DNA from: Planctomycetaceae bacterium
Lineage (GTDB): Bacteria > Planctomycetota > Planctomycetia > Pirellulales > UBA1268
Assembly (NCBI GenBank): GCA_005789975.1
Contig: SXWC01000175.1
Location: forward strand, 1-40,271
DNA length: 40,271 bases
Direction: 5' to 3'
Shown: positions 1 through 7,582 of the stretch, in pieces
Numbering within the stretch: the first letter of the stretch is position 1
Layout: each line of letters opens with the position of its first letter
Translations under genes and position numbers: made by a program
Notes under the pieces: model-generated
Seen by the model: the letters and a program-made list of their open reading frames with translations, nothing else
What the model was told of the DNA's origin: nothing
The model's database searches: none

Positions 1-281
1 CCCTCGCGGCAGACGGCGAACGCCTCGACCAGGATGTCGTCGAGCGTTTCGCCGGCGGCGAGCCGCCGGCGAAACTCGGCCGTCTGGCCCCGGAGCTCCG
101 CATCGCTCATCGCCTGATACTTCGGCTCGAGCGAGTTGATGGCGTCGATCTTGGGCTCGAGCCGCCGCAGATAGCGGGCGTTCGAGGAGCCGAACAGGCC
201 GGTCAGGAACCGCTCCAGGCGGGTGCCCGCACCGGCGGCACCGTTGGAGATGGTTTCCCAGAGGCGTTCGAGCTGTTCCAT
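1..281 (-). CDS. secA: Protein translocase ATPase SecA, N-terminal part (runs off the window)
   Basis: The reverse strand reads from an ATG at 281 to the window edge, giving the first 93 residues. After a leader of about 20 residues the sequence follows the SecA N-terminus: [20 protein letters not shown], then a stretch ending in [20 protein letters not shown], matching the start of the DEAD motor domain of known SecA proteins (a two-helix linker followed by the EFRxRL and EAFAV segments). SecA is the cytosolic ATPase that drives preproteins through SecYEG, which fits a window rich in exported proteins. The Walker motifs lie outside the window. No clear Shine-Dalgarno sequence precedes the ATG. 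The gene diverges from the metallo-hydrolase, with about 210 bases between the start codons. Identification rests on family resemblance over a short but characteristic segment. Confidence 0.9.
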   Translation of the reverse strand, partial: MEQLERLWETISNGAAGAGTRLERFLTGLFGSSNARYLRRLEPKIDAINSLEPKYQAMSDAELRGQTAEFRRRLAAGETLDDILVEAFAVCRE

Positions 282-478
282 AGGAAATGAACCGGGGGCT
301 GGGGAGTGTGGTGCGGGATTGGCGCAGCGGCAAACCTCCGCCGGGCGGAGCCGGGCGGCGGGCGACTGGGGCAGGCGGGCCTGCGACTTTCTGATTCTCG
401 CGGTCGGACGTCGCGGGGGTCAAGGCTGTCTGGAGGCTGGTTCCGGGTGCGCCAATGGTGCGGCCGGCCGATCCACCC

Positions 479-484
479 GATAAT
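479..484 (+). promoter_or_regulatory. Possible -10 element of a leaderless promoter for the metallo-hydrolase
   Basis: The hexamer GATAAT ends exactly 7 bases before the ATG at 492, the distance expected when transcription starts on the A of the start codon. No Shine-Dalgarno sequence is visible before this ATG. No good -35 box stands 16-18 bases upstream. The same geometry occurs before mnmG. This is inferred from spacing only. Confidence 0.3.
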
Positions 485-491
485 CCGTCGC

Positions 492-1328
492 ATGCCGCCG
501 ACCGACCATCAGCTCCCCGCGCCCGTGAAACCACCGCTCGGCGTGGGTCGCGATCTGACGGGCAGGCTGCTCTTCCTGGGCACCGGCACGAGCGTCGGCG
601 TGCCGCTGGTGGGCTGCGGCTGCGACACCTGCGCAAGCGACGATCCGCGAGACAAGCGCACCCGAACGAGCGTGCTGCTCGGGCTCCCCGACGGACACCT
701 GCTGATCGACACGACTCCCGACCTCCGCGCGCAGCTCCTCCGCGAGCGGATCGGCAGGATCGACGCGGTGCTCTACACGCACGATCACGTCGACCACGTC
801 TACGGTCTCGACGACGTGCGGCCGCTCTGCTTCGCGACCGGCCGTGCCATCCCGCTGCATTGCGAAGAACGGGTCGAGACCCGGATCCGGCGGGCTTTCG
901 ACTACGCCTTCTCCGCGACGCCCCCGCCGGGTGGCGGCGTGCCGAAGATCGTGTTCGAGCGGATCTCGACGGTGCCTTTCGAACTCCTGGGAGCGCGTGT
1001 CCTGCCGCTGCGGCTGCGGCACGGCGTGTCTGACGTGCTCGGCTTTCGCTTCGGCAACGTGGCCTACTGCACCGACACCAACGGGATTCCCGACGAGACC
1101 TGGCCGCTGCTCGAGGGCCTCGACGTGCTGGTGCTCGATTGCCTGCGGCCGTCGCGGCACCCGACGCATCTCTCGATCGACGAGGCTCTCGCCGTGGCGG
1201 CCCGCTCGGCCGCGAAGCAGACCTTGCTCATTCACATGTCGCACGACGTGCGGCATGCGTCAGCCTCGGCGACGCTGCCGCCGGGCGTGGCGTTTGCACA
1301 CGACGGCCTCGAGATTCCGCTCACGTAG
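492..1328 (+). CDS. PhnP-like MBL-fold metallo-hydrolase
   Basis: The 278-residue protein has the metallo-beta-lactamase fold hydrolase pattern of the PhnP / beta-lactamase-domain phosphodiesterase group. Residues 30-36 are GTGTSVG, residues 42-47 form a cysteine cluster (CGCDTC) typical of the subgroup with an extra structural zinc, and residues 96-102 are THDHVDH, the HxHxDH dinuclear metal site. Later features are a CTDT segment (the bridging Asp) and an IHMSHD segment near the C-terminus. PhnP cleaves 5-phosphoribosyl 1,2-cyclic phosphate, and relatives act on other cyclic phosphodiesters; no phn genes are nearby, so the substrate is open. The ATG at 492 is chosen because the fold begins about 25 residues later; in-frame extension to 306 gives low-complexity Arg/Gly sequence. 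The gene is probably monocistronic. Confidence 0.85.
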   Translation: MPPTDHQLPAPVKPPLGVGRDLTGRLLFLGTGTSVGVPLVGCGCDTCASDDPRDKRTRTSVLLGLPDGHLLIDTTPDLRAQLLRERIGRIDAVLYTHDHVDHVYGLDDVRPLCFATGRAIPLHCEERVETRIRRAFDYAFSATPPPGGGVPKIVFERISTVPFELLGARVLPLRLRHGVSDVLGFRFGNVAYCTDTNGIPDETWPLLEGLDVLVLDCLRPSRHPTHLSIDEALAVAARSAAKQTLLIHMSHDVRHASASATLPPGVAFAHDGLEIPLT

Positions 1329-1380
1329 CAAAATCTGGCGGCACGGTCCGGACCGAGCAGAATCTGGACCATGTCCGCCT

Positions 1381-1407
1381 GAGCAGGATGCGAGGATCAT
1401 CGGCCGG
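1381..1407 (+). repeat. 27-bp dispersed intergenic repeat, copy A
   Basis: This 27-base segment, beginning GAGCAGGATGCG and ending GGATCATCGGCCGG, recurs with one mismatch (26/27) on the opposite strand at 7490-7516. It lies 52 bases beyond the stop codon of the metallo-hydrolase, in the same orientation, and about 127 bases before glpX. A diverged partial echo of its left end (GTCCGGACCGAGCAG) sits at 1346-1360. A separate 7-bp hairpin, TTCCGCC / GGCGGAA, is at 1429-1446 in the same gap. Function unknown. Confidence 0.7.
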
Positions 1408-1534
1408 TGAAACGGGGTTTCGTCGCGGTTCCGCCGCCTGGCGGAAAGCCGTCACCTGCGCGAGCGTCGTTGCCATCGACCCGAAGGCTATGATGCCCCT
1501 TTCATCATGGCCGCCCGGCTACCGTAGGGGTTCT

Positions 1535-2590
1535 ATGAACCATCAACCTTCCGACATCGAGCGGCAGATCGAGTTCGACTTCCTCCGTGCCACCGAAATC
1601 GCGGCCCTCAACACGCTCCGCTGGCTCGGCAAGGGACAGAAGGAACTCGCCGACGCCGCCGCCTGCGACGCGATCCGTGGCATGTTCGATCTGATCGACA
1701 TGCGGGGGGAGATCACGATCGGCGAGGGCATCAAGGACGAGGCACCGGGGCTCTTCAAGGGTGAAAAAGTCGGCTCTTGGCGGGAGGGCGCCCCGCGGTT
1801 CGAGATCGCGCTCGACCCCATCGACGGCACCACCAACGTCGCCAAGGGAATGCCCAACTCGCTCTCCTGCATCGCCGCGGCCCATGCCGACGGGGCCGAT
1901 TCGCCGTGCCTGCTCGACATTCCTGCCTTCTACATGAAGAAGCTCGCCTATCCGCTGGCCGTGCGGAAGGCGTGGATCCGCGACCCGAAACTGCCCATCG
2001 ACGTCGATGCTCCGATCGACGAGTTGATCGACGCCACGGCCCGGATTCTCGGCAAGGAGGTCCGCGACGTGATGGTCTGCATCCTCGACCGGGAACGGAA
2101 CCAGCCGCTCGTCGAGGAGATCCGCCGTAAGGGGGCCGCGCTCCGCATGATCCAGGACGGTGACATCGCCGCCGCCGTCGCGCCGGCGATGATGACCAGC
2201 GACATCGACCTCTACCTCGGCATCGGCGGCGCCCCCGAGGCGGTGCTCTCCGCCGCCGGATTGCGGTGCCTCGGCGGCGGAATGCGGGCGAAAATCTGGC
2301 CGCGGGACGAGGCCGAGCGGAGCCACCTCGTGAGCATCGGCTGGGGTGACCGGCTCGACACGCAGTTCATGTCGCGGGACCTGGCCAGCGGGGACCACAT
2401 CGTCTTCGCGGCCACGGGCATCAGCACGAGCCCGCTCCTCGAGGGCGTGAGCGTTCGCGGCACCGTGGCCACGACCCACTCTGTGCTCATGCGGGCCAAG
2501 AGCGGCACCGTCAGGTTCATCGAGGCCCATCACGACCTCTCGCGAAAGACCATCCACCTGCGGAGCACCCAGGCAGAACGCAGGATCTGA
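1535..2590 (+). CDS. glpX: Class II fructose-1,6-bisphosphatase (GlpX type)
   Basis: The 351-residue protein matches class II fructose-1,6-bisphosphatase, which hydrolyses fructose 1,6-bisphosphate to fructose 6-phosphate in gluconeogenesis (some homologues also act on sedoheptulose 1,7-bisphosphate). Visible family motifs are GEGIKDEA at 63-70, the metal-binding DPIDGTT at 94-100, and the C-terminal GIGGAPEAVLSAAGLRCLGG segment followed by WPRDEAE. Length is normal for the family (about 320-350). The start is fixed by AGGGG at 1526-1530, four bases before the ATG; the longer in-frame reading upstream runs through the metallo-hydrolase gene and the repeat and is not coding. A possible -10 (TATGAT, 1489-1494) has no good -35. 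The gene is convergent with trpD. Confidence 0.95.
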   Translation: MNHQPSDIERQIEFDFLRATEIAALNTLRWLGKGQKELADAAACDAIRGMFDLIDMRGEITIGEGIKDEAPGLFKGEKVGSWREGAPRFEIALDPIDGTTNVAKGMPNSLSCIAAAHADGADSPCLLDIPAFYMKKLAYPLAVRKAWIRDPKLPIDVDAPIDELIDATARILGKEVRDVMVCILDRERNQPLVEEIRRKGAALRMIQDGDIAAAVAPAMMTSDIDLYLGIGGAPEAVLSAAGLRCLGGGMRAKIWPRDEAERSHLVSIGWGDRLDTQFMSRDLASGDHIVFAATGISTSPLLEGVSVRGTVATTHSVLMRAKSGTVRFIEAHHDLSRKTIHLRSTQAERRI

Positions 2591-2651
2591 GCCCAGGCAC
2601 GATCCGCGGGCGTTCCGGCGGGTCGGGGCGATCCCCCGCGACAGTCCGCGG

Positions 2652-3755
2652 TCAGGAGGGGGCTGTCTCGTGCGACATCGTGGCGAATCGTTCGAGCAGG
2701 CGGGTGGCGGCGGTCGAGTCGATCGCCGCCTCGGCCATCCCGCGGGCGGCGGGCTTGTCGGCGGCCCGGCCCGCGGCCCAGAGCACCGCCGCGGCGTTGA
2801 GCACGACCACGTCGCGGCGCGGGCCGCGGGATCCGGAGAGCACGTCGCGGATCGCCGCCGCGCTCTCCCCGGGCCCGGCGACGTCGAGTTCGGCGGTTGC
2901 CGATGCGGGGAGTGTCTCGAGGCCGAAGTCCTCGGGCTTCCATTGCGATCGTGAGATCCCGGTCGCGGCCACGTCGAGCACGTCCGTGGGGCCGAACAGG
3001 CTCACTTCGTCGAAGGCCCTCGAGTCGTCGGTGCCGATCCGGCCTGAGACCACCAGCGTTCGTTCGGCACCGAGCAGCCGGGCGGCTTCGGCCATCGGCT
3101 CGCGGGCCGATGGTCGGCCCACCCCGATCACCTGCACGGTGGCCCCGGCCGGGTTGCAGAGCGGGCCGACGAGGTTGAATACGGTCGGCCGCGCCAATGA
3201 ACGGCGGAGCGGGCCGACGCGGGCCATCGCCGGATGATGCGTCGGCGCGAGGCAGAAGCAGAGACCGAGTTCGGCGAGACAGCGGCCGCTCGTCGTCGCA
3301 TCGGCGTCGATCCTCACCCCCAACCGTTCGAGGACGTCTGCCGACCCGGTGCGGCTCGAGATCGCGCGGTTGCCGTGCTTGGCCACGGGCTGCCCCGCCG
3401 CGGCGACCACGATGCCCGCCGCGGTCGAGATGTTGAACGATCCGGAGCCGTCGCCACCGGTGCCGCAGGTGTCGGCGACGGTGGCCGTCGCCGCGCGGCC
3501 CCGCCGCGGCACGGGCAGCATGCACTTCCGCAGGGCCATGGCCACGCCGGCGATCTCCGCCGCGGATTCGCCGAGGTCGGCGAGGGCCACGAGCCATTCG
3601 CCGAACGCCGCGGGCTCGATTTCTCCGGCCAGCACGGCCCCGATCAGGCGGCTGACATCCTCCCGCGCGGCGTGGTGGCCCGCGCGGAGCATCGAGGTCG
3701 AGGAGGCGAGTTCCGCGAGTGGCCGCCGGAAGTCAGTGTCGTTGTCGTGAGCCAC
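2652..3755 (-). CDS. trpD: Anthranilate phosphoribosyltransferase
   Basis: The 367-residue protein transfers the phosphoribosyl group of PRPP to anthranilate, the second committed step of tryptophan synthesis. The PRPP-binding GTGGDGSGSFNIST segment lies at 98-111, KHGNR at 126-130 and SSRTGSADVLERLG just after; NLVGPLCNPAG follows near residue 195. In the usual anthranilate-site segment the family has RxELGxRT, while here it reads RRSLARPT, a small departure. The start is GTG at 3755; the first 25 residues are poorly conserved, and an internal ATG at residue 22 is an alternative. No other trp gene is in the window, so the tryptophan genes are scattered in this genome, as is common in planctomycetes. 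It diverges from the nucleoside hydrolase. Confidence 0.93.
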   Translation of the reverse strand: MAHDNDTDFRRPLAELASSTSMLRAGHHAAREDVSRLIGAVLAGEIEPAAFGEWLVALADLGESAAEIAGVAMALRKCMLPVPRRGRAATATVADTCGTGGDGSGSFNISTAAGIVVAAAGQPVAKHGNRAISSRTGSADVLERLGVRIDADATTSGRCLAELGLCFCLAPTHHPAMARVGPLRRSLARPTVFNLVGPLCNPAGATVQVIGVGRPSAREPMAEAARLLGAERTLVVSGRIGTDDSRAFDEVSLFGPTDVLDVAATGISRSQWKPEDFGLETLPASATAELDVAGPGESAAAIRDVLSGSRGPRRDVVVLNAAAVLWAAGRAADKPAARGMAEAAIDSTAATRLLERFATMSHETAPS

Positions 3756-3886
3756 GTGAATGCAGCCTCGGCGATCCGGAGGGGGGCCCGATCGGCCGTT
3801 TTCCGTTAGGATTTCACCGCAGGTCGGACGGGCCGTCCGTCCCCGGCATCCCCAAAGCCTACCTCACGCCCGCACCGGAGAGCGTT

Positions 3887-4828
3887 TTGCAGCCCCGCAA
3901 GGTGATCATCGACTGCGACCCCGGCATCGACGACGCCGTGGCCCTGCTCCTGGCCCTCTTCGACCCACGACTCGAGGTGCTGGCCGTCACGGCGGTGGGG
4001 GGCAGCGTCGGGGCGGAGCAGGCGACCGCCAACGTCCAGTCGCTGGTGTCGTTCCTCGATCCGCCCCGGCTGCCGAGGTTCGGCGTCGCCCCGGCCGACG
4101 TCGTCCCTGCCGAGACGCCTTACAGCTTGCACGGTCCTGGCGGCCTCGGCGGCGCCGAGCTGCCGCGGGTGCAGTTGCACGGCGGCCATGCCTCCGAGAA
4201 GGTGATCTGGGAATGCCTCAAGGCCAATCCGAGGGAGGTCACGATCCTCGCGCTCGGTCCCCTGACCAACATCGCCCGCGTCTTCACGCGGGATCCCTCG
4301 ATCGTGGCGCTCGTCGGTGGCCTCGTGATCTCCGGCGGCACAGCCCACGCGACGGGCAACGCGAGCCCGGTGGCCGACTTCAACTTCTTCTGTGACCCGC
4401 AGGCGGCCCGCCACGTGATCCGCGAGCCGGTCGCGAAGACGGTCGTGCCGCTGGAGACCTCATCGCAGTTGCTGTTCGGGTTCGACCTGCTCGAGCGGCT
4501 GCCGCGGGAGTTTTCCCGGGCTGGGAAACTGCTGCGGCAGATGCTCCCCCATGCCTTTCGGGCCCACCGGCAGATCCTGGGCAGCGAAGGCATCTGGCTG
4601 CACGACGTCGTCGCCCTCGTGGCGGCCACGAACCCGGAGCTCTTCGAGCGGGTGACGGTCGCCGCCGACGTGGAGACCGCCGGCGAGATCACCGCCGGCA
4701 TGCTCGTCGTCGATCGCCGCCAGAACCGCTCGCAGCGCGGTCACCTCGACCTGCTCGTCGGCTGCGACGCCACCGCCGTCACCGACTGCATTCTTCGGGG
4801 ATTCGCCGCCGCCGCGGATGCCACCTGA
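3887..4828 (+). CDS. Nucleoside hydrolase, IunH/RihA type
   Basis: The 313-residue protein belongs to the inosine-uridine preferring nucleoside hydrolases, which split the N-glycosidic bond of ribonucleosides for purine or pyrimidine salvage. The N-terminal DCDPGIDDA (residues 9-17) is the Ca2+/ribose-binding signature; PVADFNFFCDPQAA and the C-terminal LHDVVA segment supply the other calcium and ribose ligands. The subfamily, and so base preference, cannot be read from motifs alone. I choose the TTG at 3887 because GGAGAG (3877-3882) is well placed before it and because the fold begins six residues later; the longer in-frame reading to 3719 overlaps trpD and is poorly conserved. It stands alone, divergent from trpD and convergent with the HtrA-type protease. 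Confidence 0.9.
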   Translation: MQPRKVIIDCDPGIDDAVALLLALFDPRLEVLAVTAVGGSVGAEQATANVQSLVSFLDPPRLPRFGVAPADVVPAETPYSLHGPGGLGGAELPRVQLHGGHASEKVIWECLKANPREVTILALGPLTNIARVFTRDPSIVALVGGLVISGGTAHATGNASPVADFNFFCDPQAARHVIREPVAKTVVPLETSSQLLFGFDLLERLPREFSRAGKLLRQMLPHAFRAHRQILGSEGIWLHDVVALVAATNPELFERVTVAADVETAGEITAGMLVVDRRQNRSQRGHLDLLVGCDATAVTDCILRGFAAAADAT

Positions 4829-4902
4829 CAACGGCGTCCACGGTCGGCCTCCGGGCCGGCGATCCGCCGCAGCCGATGGCTTTCGGGGGGTGTTCGCCCG
4901 GG

Positions 4903-6081
4903 CTACTCGAAGTCCTTGCGGCTGGCGACCTTCATCCGCAGCGCCATCCGCTCACGGTCGCGGAAGATTCCGAGTTCGATCGTGCTGTCGAGCGGCGTCA
5001 TGCCGACGAGGCTCATGAGGTGGTCGTCATCCTCGACCGGCTTCCCCTCGAACTCCAGGATCACGTCGTCGGGCCGGATGCCCGCGAGGTCGGCGGGGGC
5101 GCCGCGGGTCACCATTTCGACGCGACTGCCCACGGGCCGCAGCATGCCGAGACGGTCGGCCTCCTGCTGATCGAACTTCTTGTCGAGTGCGACGCCCAGA
5201 TAGGCGCGTGGCACCGTGCCGAGTTCCACCAGCTGCCGGGCCACGAACATCACCATCGGGATCGGGATCGCGAAGCCGATCCCCTCGCTGCCCCCCGAGT
5301 TGCTCGCGATCGCGGTGTTGAGCCCCACCACCTCGCCCCGCAGATTGACGAGCGGACCGCCCGAGTTTCCGGGGTTGATCGCGGCGTCGGTCTGGATGAA
5401 GTCCGGAAACTTCACGTGGCCGTCGCCGAGATCGAGGTCGCGTCGGCCCTTGGCCGACACGATCCCGAGCGTCACGGAGTGAGAAAGGCCGAACGGGCTG
5501 CCGATGGCGAGCACGGTGTCGCCGATCCGCAGCGTGTCGCCCTCGGCGAGCCGCGCAGGCTGCAGGTCGTCCGCCTCGATGGCCAGCACCGCGATGTCGG
5601 TTCCCGGGTCGGACCAGAGTCGCGTGGGGCGAAGCTCGCGGCCGTCGTCGAGCCGGACCGCGATGTCTTCGAGGGCCGCGCGGTTGACCACATGGCGGTT
5701 GGTGATCACGGCCGTCACCCCCGCCACCTGGGCGATCACGCCCGACCCGGCCTCGTCCTCGGTCGTCCTGCCGCCGCGGGGCCGTGACATCGGCTTGGTG
5801 GCGTCGATGTGCACGACGGCGGGGCGGAGCAGATCCGTGAGCCGCCGCAACTGCCGGCCCTGCAGTTCGAGCACCTCCGCATCGCGGGCCGCCTGCTCGT
5901 AGAGCCGCTCCCGCTCAGCCGCCGAGATCCGCACCGTCCGCATCGGATCGACGCGTTCGGTGCGGCGATCGACTGCGGGACCGACGGGAGTCAGCGGCGG
6001 CTCGTCGGCGACCGCATGCGCGAAGACCAGCAGCAGGGACGTGACGGCAAGGACGGCCGGCGGGAAGCCACGACGGATCAT
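4903..6081 (-). CDS. Exported HtrA/DegP-type serine protease with one PDZ domain
   Basis: The 392-residue protein has a cleavable N-terminal signal peptide (hydrophobic residues about 9-24, AHAVADE junction), a charged helical stretch at 50-85, a trypsin-like protease domain and a single C-terminal PDZ domain (about 290-385). The catalytic triad is complete: His130 in TNRHVV, Asp162 in TDIAVL and Ser240 in NPGNSGGP. Proteins of this type degrade or refold misfolded proteins in the periplasm. The PDZ domain contains the GIRPDDVILEFEGKPV ligand-groove segment. One rather than two PDZ domains places it nearer DegS/HhoA forms than DegP, but with a signal peptide rather than a membrane anchor. The nearest gene on the same strand is the DksA-like gene, about 55 bases upstream. 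Confidence 0.92.
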   Translation of the reverse strand: MIRRGFPPAVLAVTSLLLVFAHAVADEPPLTPVGPAVDRRTERVDPMRTVRISAAERERLYEQAARDAEVLELQGRQLRRLTDLLRPAVVHIDATKPMSRPRGGRTTEDEAGSGVIAQVAGVTAVITNRHVVNRAALEDIAVRLDDGRELRPTRLWSDPGTDIAVLAIEADDLQPARLAEGDTLRIGDTVLAIGSPFGLSHSVTLGIVSAKGRRDLDLGDGHVKFPDFIQTDAAINPGNSGGPLVNLRGEVVGLNTAIASNSGGSEGIGFAIPIPMVMFVARQLVELGTVPRAYLGVALDKKFDQQEADRLGMLRPVGSRVEMVTRGAPADLAGIRPDDVILEFEGKPVEDDDHLMSLVGMTPLDSTIELGIFRDRERMALRMKVASRKDFE

Positions 6082-6136
6082 GAAACACTCGCAGGAAGTG
6101 AGAGGCCCGAAGGCTTCAGCATATCCCGGGCGGGTT

Positions 6137-6565
6137 TCAGAGTTCCAATTCGCCGCTCACCGTCTCCTCGCCGGCCTCCTCCTCCACATTGGCGCGCTGC
6201 GGGAACCCGCCGGAGCCCGACCGCTCCAGCTCACGCTGGCAGTCGATGCACACCGTGGCATAGGGCAGCGCGTTGAGGCGGGCCATCGGGATCCGGCCGC
6301 CGCACACCTCGCACTGGCCGTATTTTCCGTCCTTCATCCGCTCCAGCGCGTTTTCGATGCTCGCCAGTTCACGGCTCTCCACCTCGGCCAACTGCGAACT
6401 GATCTCGTCCTGGGTCGAGTCATAGGCGGCATCGACCACGTCGCCCGGGGACTCGCTGCGGAGCTCCTTGAGGAGCGAGAGGTCGCCGGCCAGCGCGCTG
6501 CGGAGCGCGTCCCGCCGTTTGACGAGGATCGAGCGAAGATTCAGGAGGGATTCTTTGCGTGCCAT
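6137..6565 (-). CDS. DksA/TraR-family C4 zinc-finger regulator
   Basis: The 142-residue protein has the DksA layout: an N-terminal helical hairpin and a C-terminal zinc finger. The four zinc cysteines are present (Cys85, Cys88, Cys106, Cys109). The hairpin tip retains the DxxDxA pattern (Asp42, Asp45, Ala47) through which E. coli DksA reaches into the RNA polymerase secondary channel. That suggests a working transcription factor that tunes initiation together with ppGpp, although DksA paralogues vary in activity. The ATG at 6565 is preceded by AAGGAA at a good distance; the in-frame extension upstream is not conserved. It lies upstream of the HtrA-type gene on the same strand and could be co-transcribed with it. 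Confidence 0.88.
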   Translation of the reverse strand: MARKESLLNLRSILVKRRDALRSALAGDLSLLKELRSESPGDVVDAAYDSTQDEISSQLAEVESRELASIENALERMKDGKYGQCEVCGGRIPMARLNALPYATVCIDCQRELERSGSGGFPQRANVEEEAGEETVSGELEL

Positions 6566-6737
6566 GGGTGCCGTTCCTTGCCCCGTCGGGGCGGTGGAAA
6601 AACGGCCGGTTGACGATCGGCCGCAATCCATACTACGGGGCTTGGGGAAGGATGGTTCATGGCAGGAAAATCGGCATGATTTGGGCCGGAAATGCAGTCA
6701 AACGCGGTCCTGACAGTTGGGGAAGAAGAGGGCGACT

Positions 6738-7385
6738 TTACGGCCCGACCGGTTTTGGGGCCGGCACGACGGGGATCTGCACTTCGGCGTACTTCAGGAC
6801 GCCGGGCACGAAGGGGCTGTTGTAGGCGAACGTCCGGGGAGGCCCGGCGGCGACCCACTCCGGATGCGCCGCCAGCCATTCGCGGAGCTTCTCCACGAAG
6901 CCCGCGAACCGATCCTCGCCGTAGGACCCGCGGACGCCGAGGGAGACGACCGTCATCTGCGGCACATCCTCCACGACCACGCCCGGGTCGGCCGGATCGG
7001 GCCCGACGACGCCCATGCGGGCGTCGCCGTAGAGAAAGGCCATCGATTCCGTCGCGGCACCCCCTCCGTCGCCGCGCTCCTCGTCCAGCACCATTTCGAC
7101 GGGGGCGGTCATCGCGATCTCGTTCCGCTTGATGTGCCGGAAGAGCTTCATGAACGAGCCATCATTTCCGCGATCGCCGGACGCCGCCCGCGCGAGCCGG
7201 TGGGCGGGGTATGTCTTCGTGATCACCTCGCCCACGGGGCCCGGTGACGGAAAGCCCGCGGGGAGCTTCGCCTCGGGGATCATCATCGGTTTCCGCACGG
7301 CATCCTCCTCGGCGCCATGGGCGATGGAAGCCACGCCCACGGTGAACGCAATGATGAGCGGAGCGGCATGGCGCTGGAATGACAC
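6738..7385 (-). CDS. Exported SOUL-domain (heme-binding-like) protein
   Basis: The 215-residue protein begins with a signal peptide (hydrophobic core about 9-23, then AHGAEED) and continues into a SOUL/HBP-type domain: the YPAHRLARA segment, FMKLFRHIKRNEIAMTAPVE (residues about 79-98) and the C-terminal LKYAEVQIPV. Vertebrate SOUL/p22HBP proteins bind heme or tetrapyrroles; the function of bacterial exported forms is not settled. The start is a GTG at 7385 with GGAGG five bases before it. A GC-rich hairpin (7394-7399 with 7407-7412) touches this Shine-Dalgarno sequence on the transcript and could limit ribosome access. It appears to be a single-gene unit. Confidence 0.85.
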   Translation of the reverse strand: MSFQRHAAPLIIAFTVGVASIAHGAEEDAVRKPMMIPEAKLPAGFPSPGPVGEVITKTYPAHRLARAASGDRGNDGSFMKLFRHIKRNEIAMTAPVEMVLDEERGDGGGAATESMAFLYGDARMGVVGPDPADPGVVVEDVPQMTVVSLGVRGSYGEDRFAGFVEKLREWLAAHPEWVAAGPPRTFAYNSPFVPGVLKYAEVQIPVVPAPKPVGP

Positions 7386-7489
7386 GGCAACCTCCGGGGG
7401 TGAACGCCCCGGGATTCTAGCCGTCCGTGGGCAAAGTCATCCATGACCTTCGTCCACTGGATCGGCCGGCCCAAACGCCGGGGGTGTCC

Positions 7490-7516
7490 CCGGCCGATGA
7501 TCCGCGCATCCTGCTC
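7490..7516 (-). repeat. 27-bp dispersed intergenic repeat, copy B
   Basis: On the minus strand this segment repeats copy A (1381-1407) with one mismatch: the thirteenth base is C here and A in copy A. It lies 66 bases beyond the stop codon of the GT-B glycosyltransferase gene, again in the orientation of that gene, and about 105 bases before the SOUL gene. Flanking sequence is not shared apart from permuted GTCCG/CGCCT fragments on its left. Function unknown. Confidence 0.7.
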
Positions 7517-7582
7517 GGACAGGCGCGTTCCACAGTCTGCCGGCCGCTTGCTCCAAGGGGGCATCCCGCCCGACCGTCACCC

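Noticed and set aside
1139..1534. Longer N-terminus of the fructose bisphosphatase
   Set aside because: The extension overlaps the metallo-hydrolase gene and the 27-bp repeat; homology and a Shine-Dalgarno sequence begin at 1535.
3789..3798. Recurrent CGATCGGCCG in gene gaps (also at 6614-6623)
   Set aside because: Self-complementary GC-rich decamers are expected by chance at this base composition, and related forms also occur inside genes.
4829..4902. Hairpin CGGCC/GGCCG between the convergent nucleoside hydrolase and HtrA-type genes as terminator
   Set aside because: Only a five-pair stem and no T-run on either strand.
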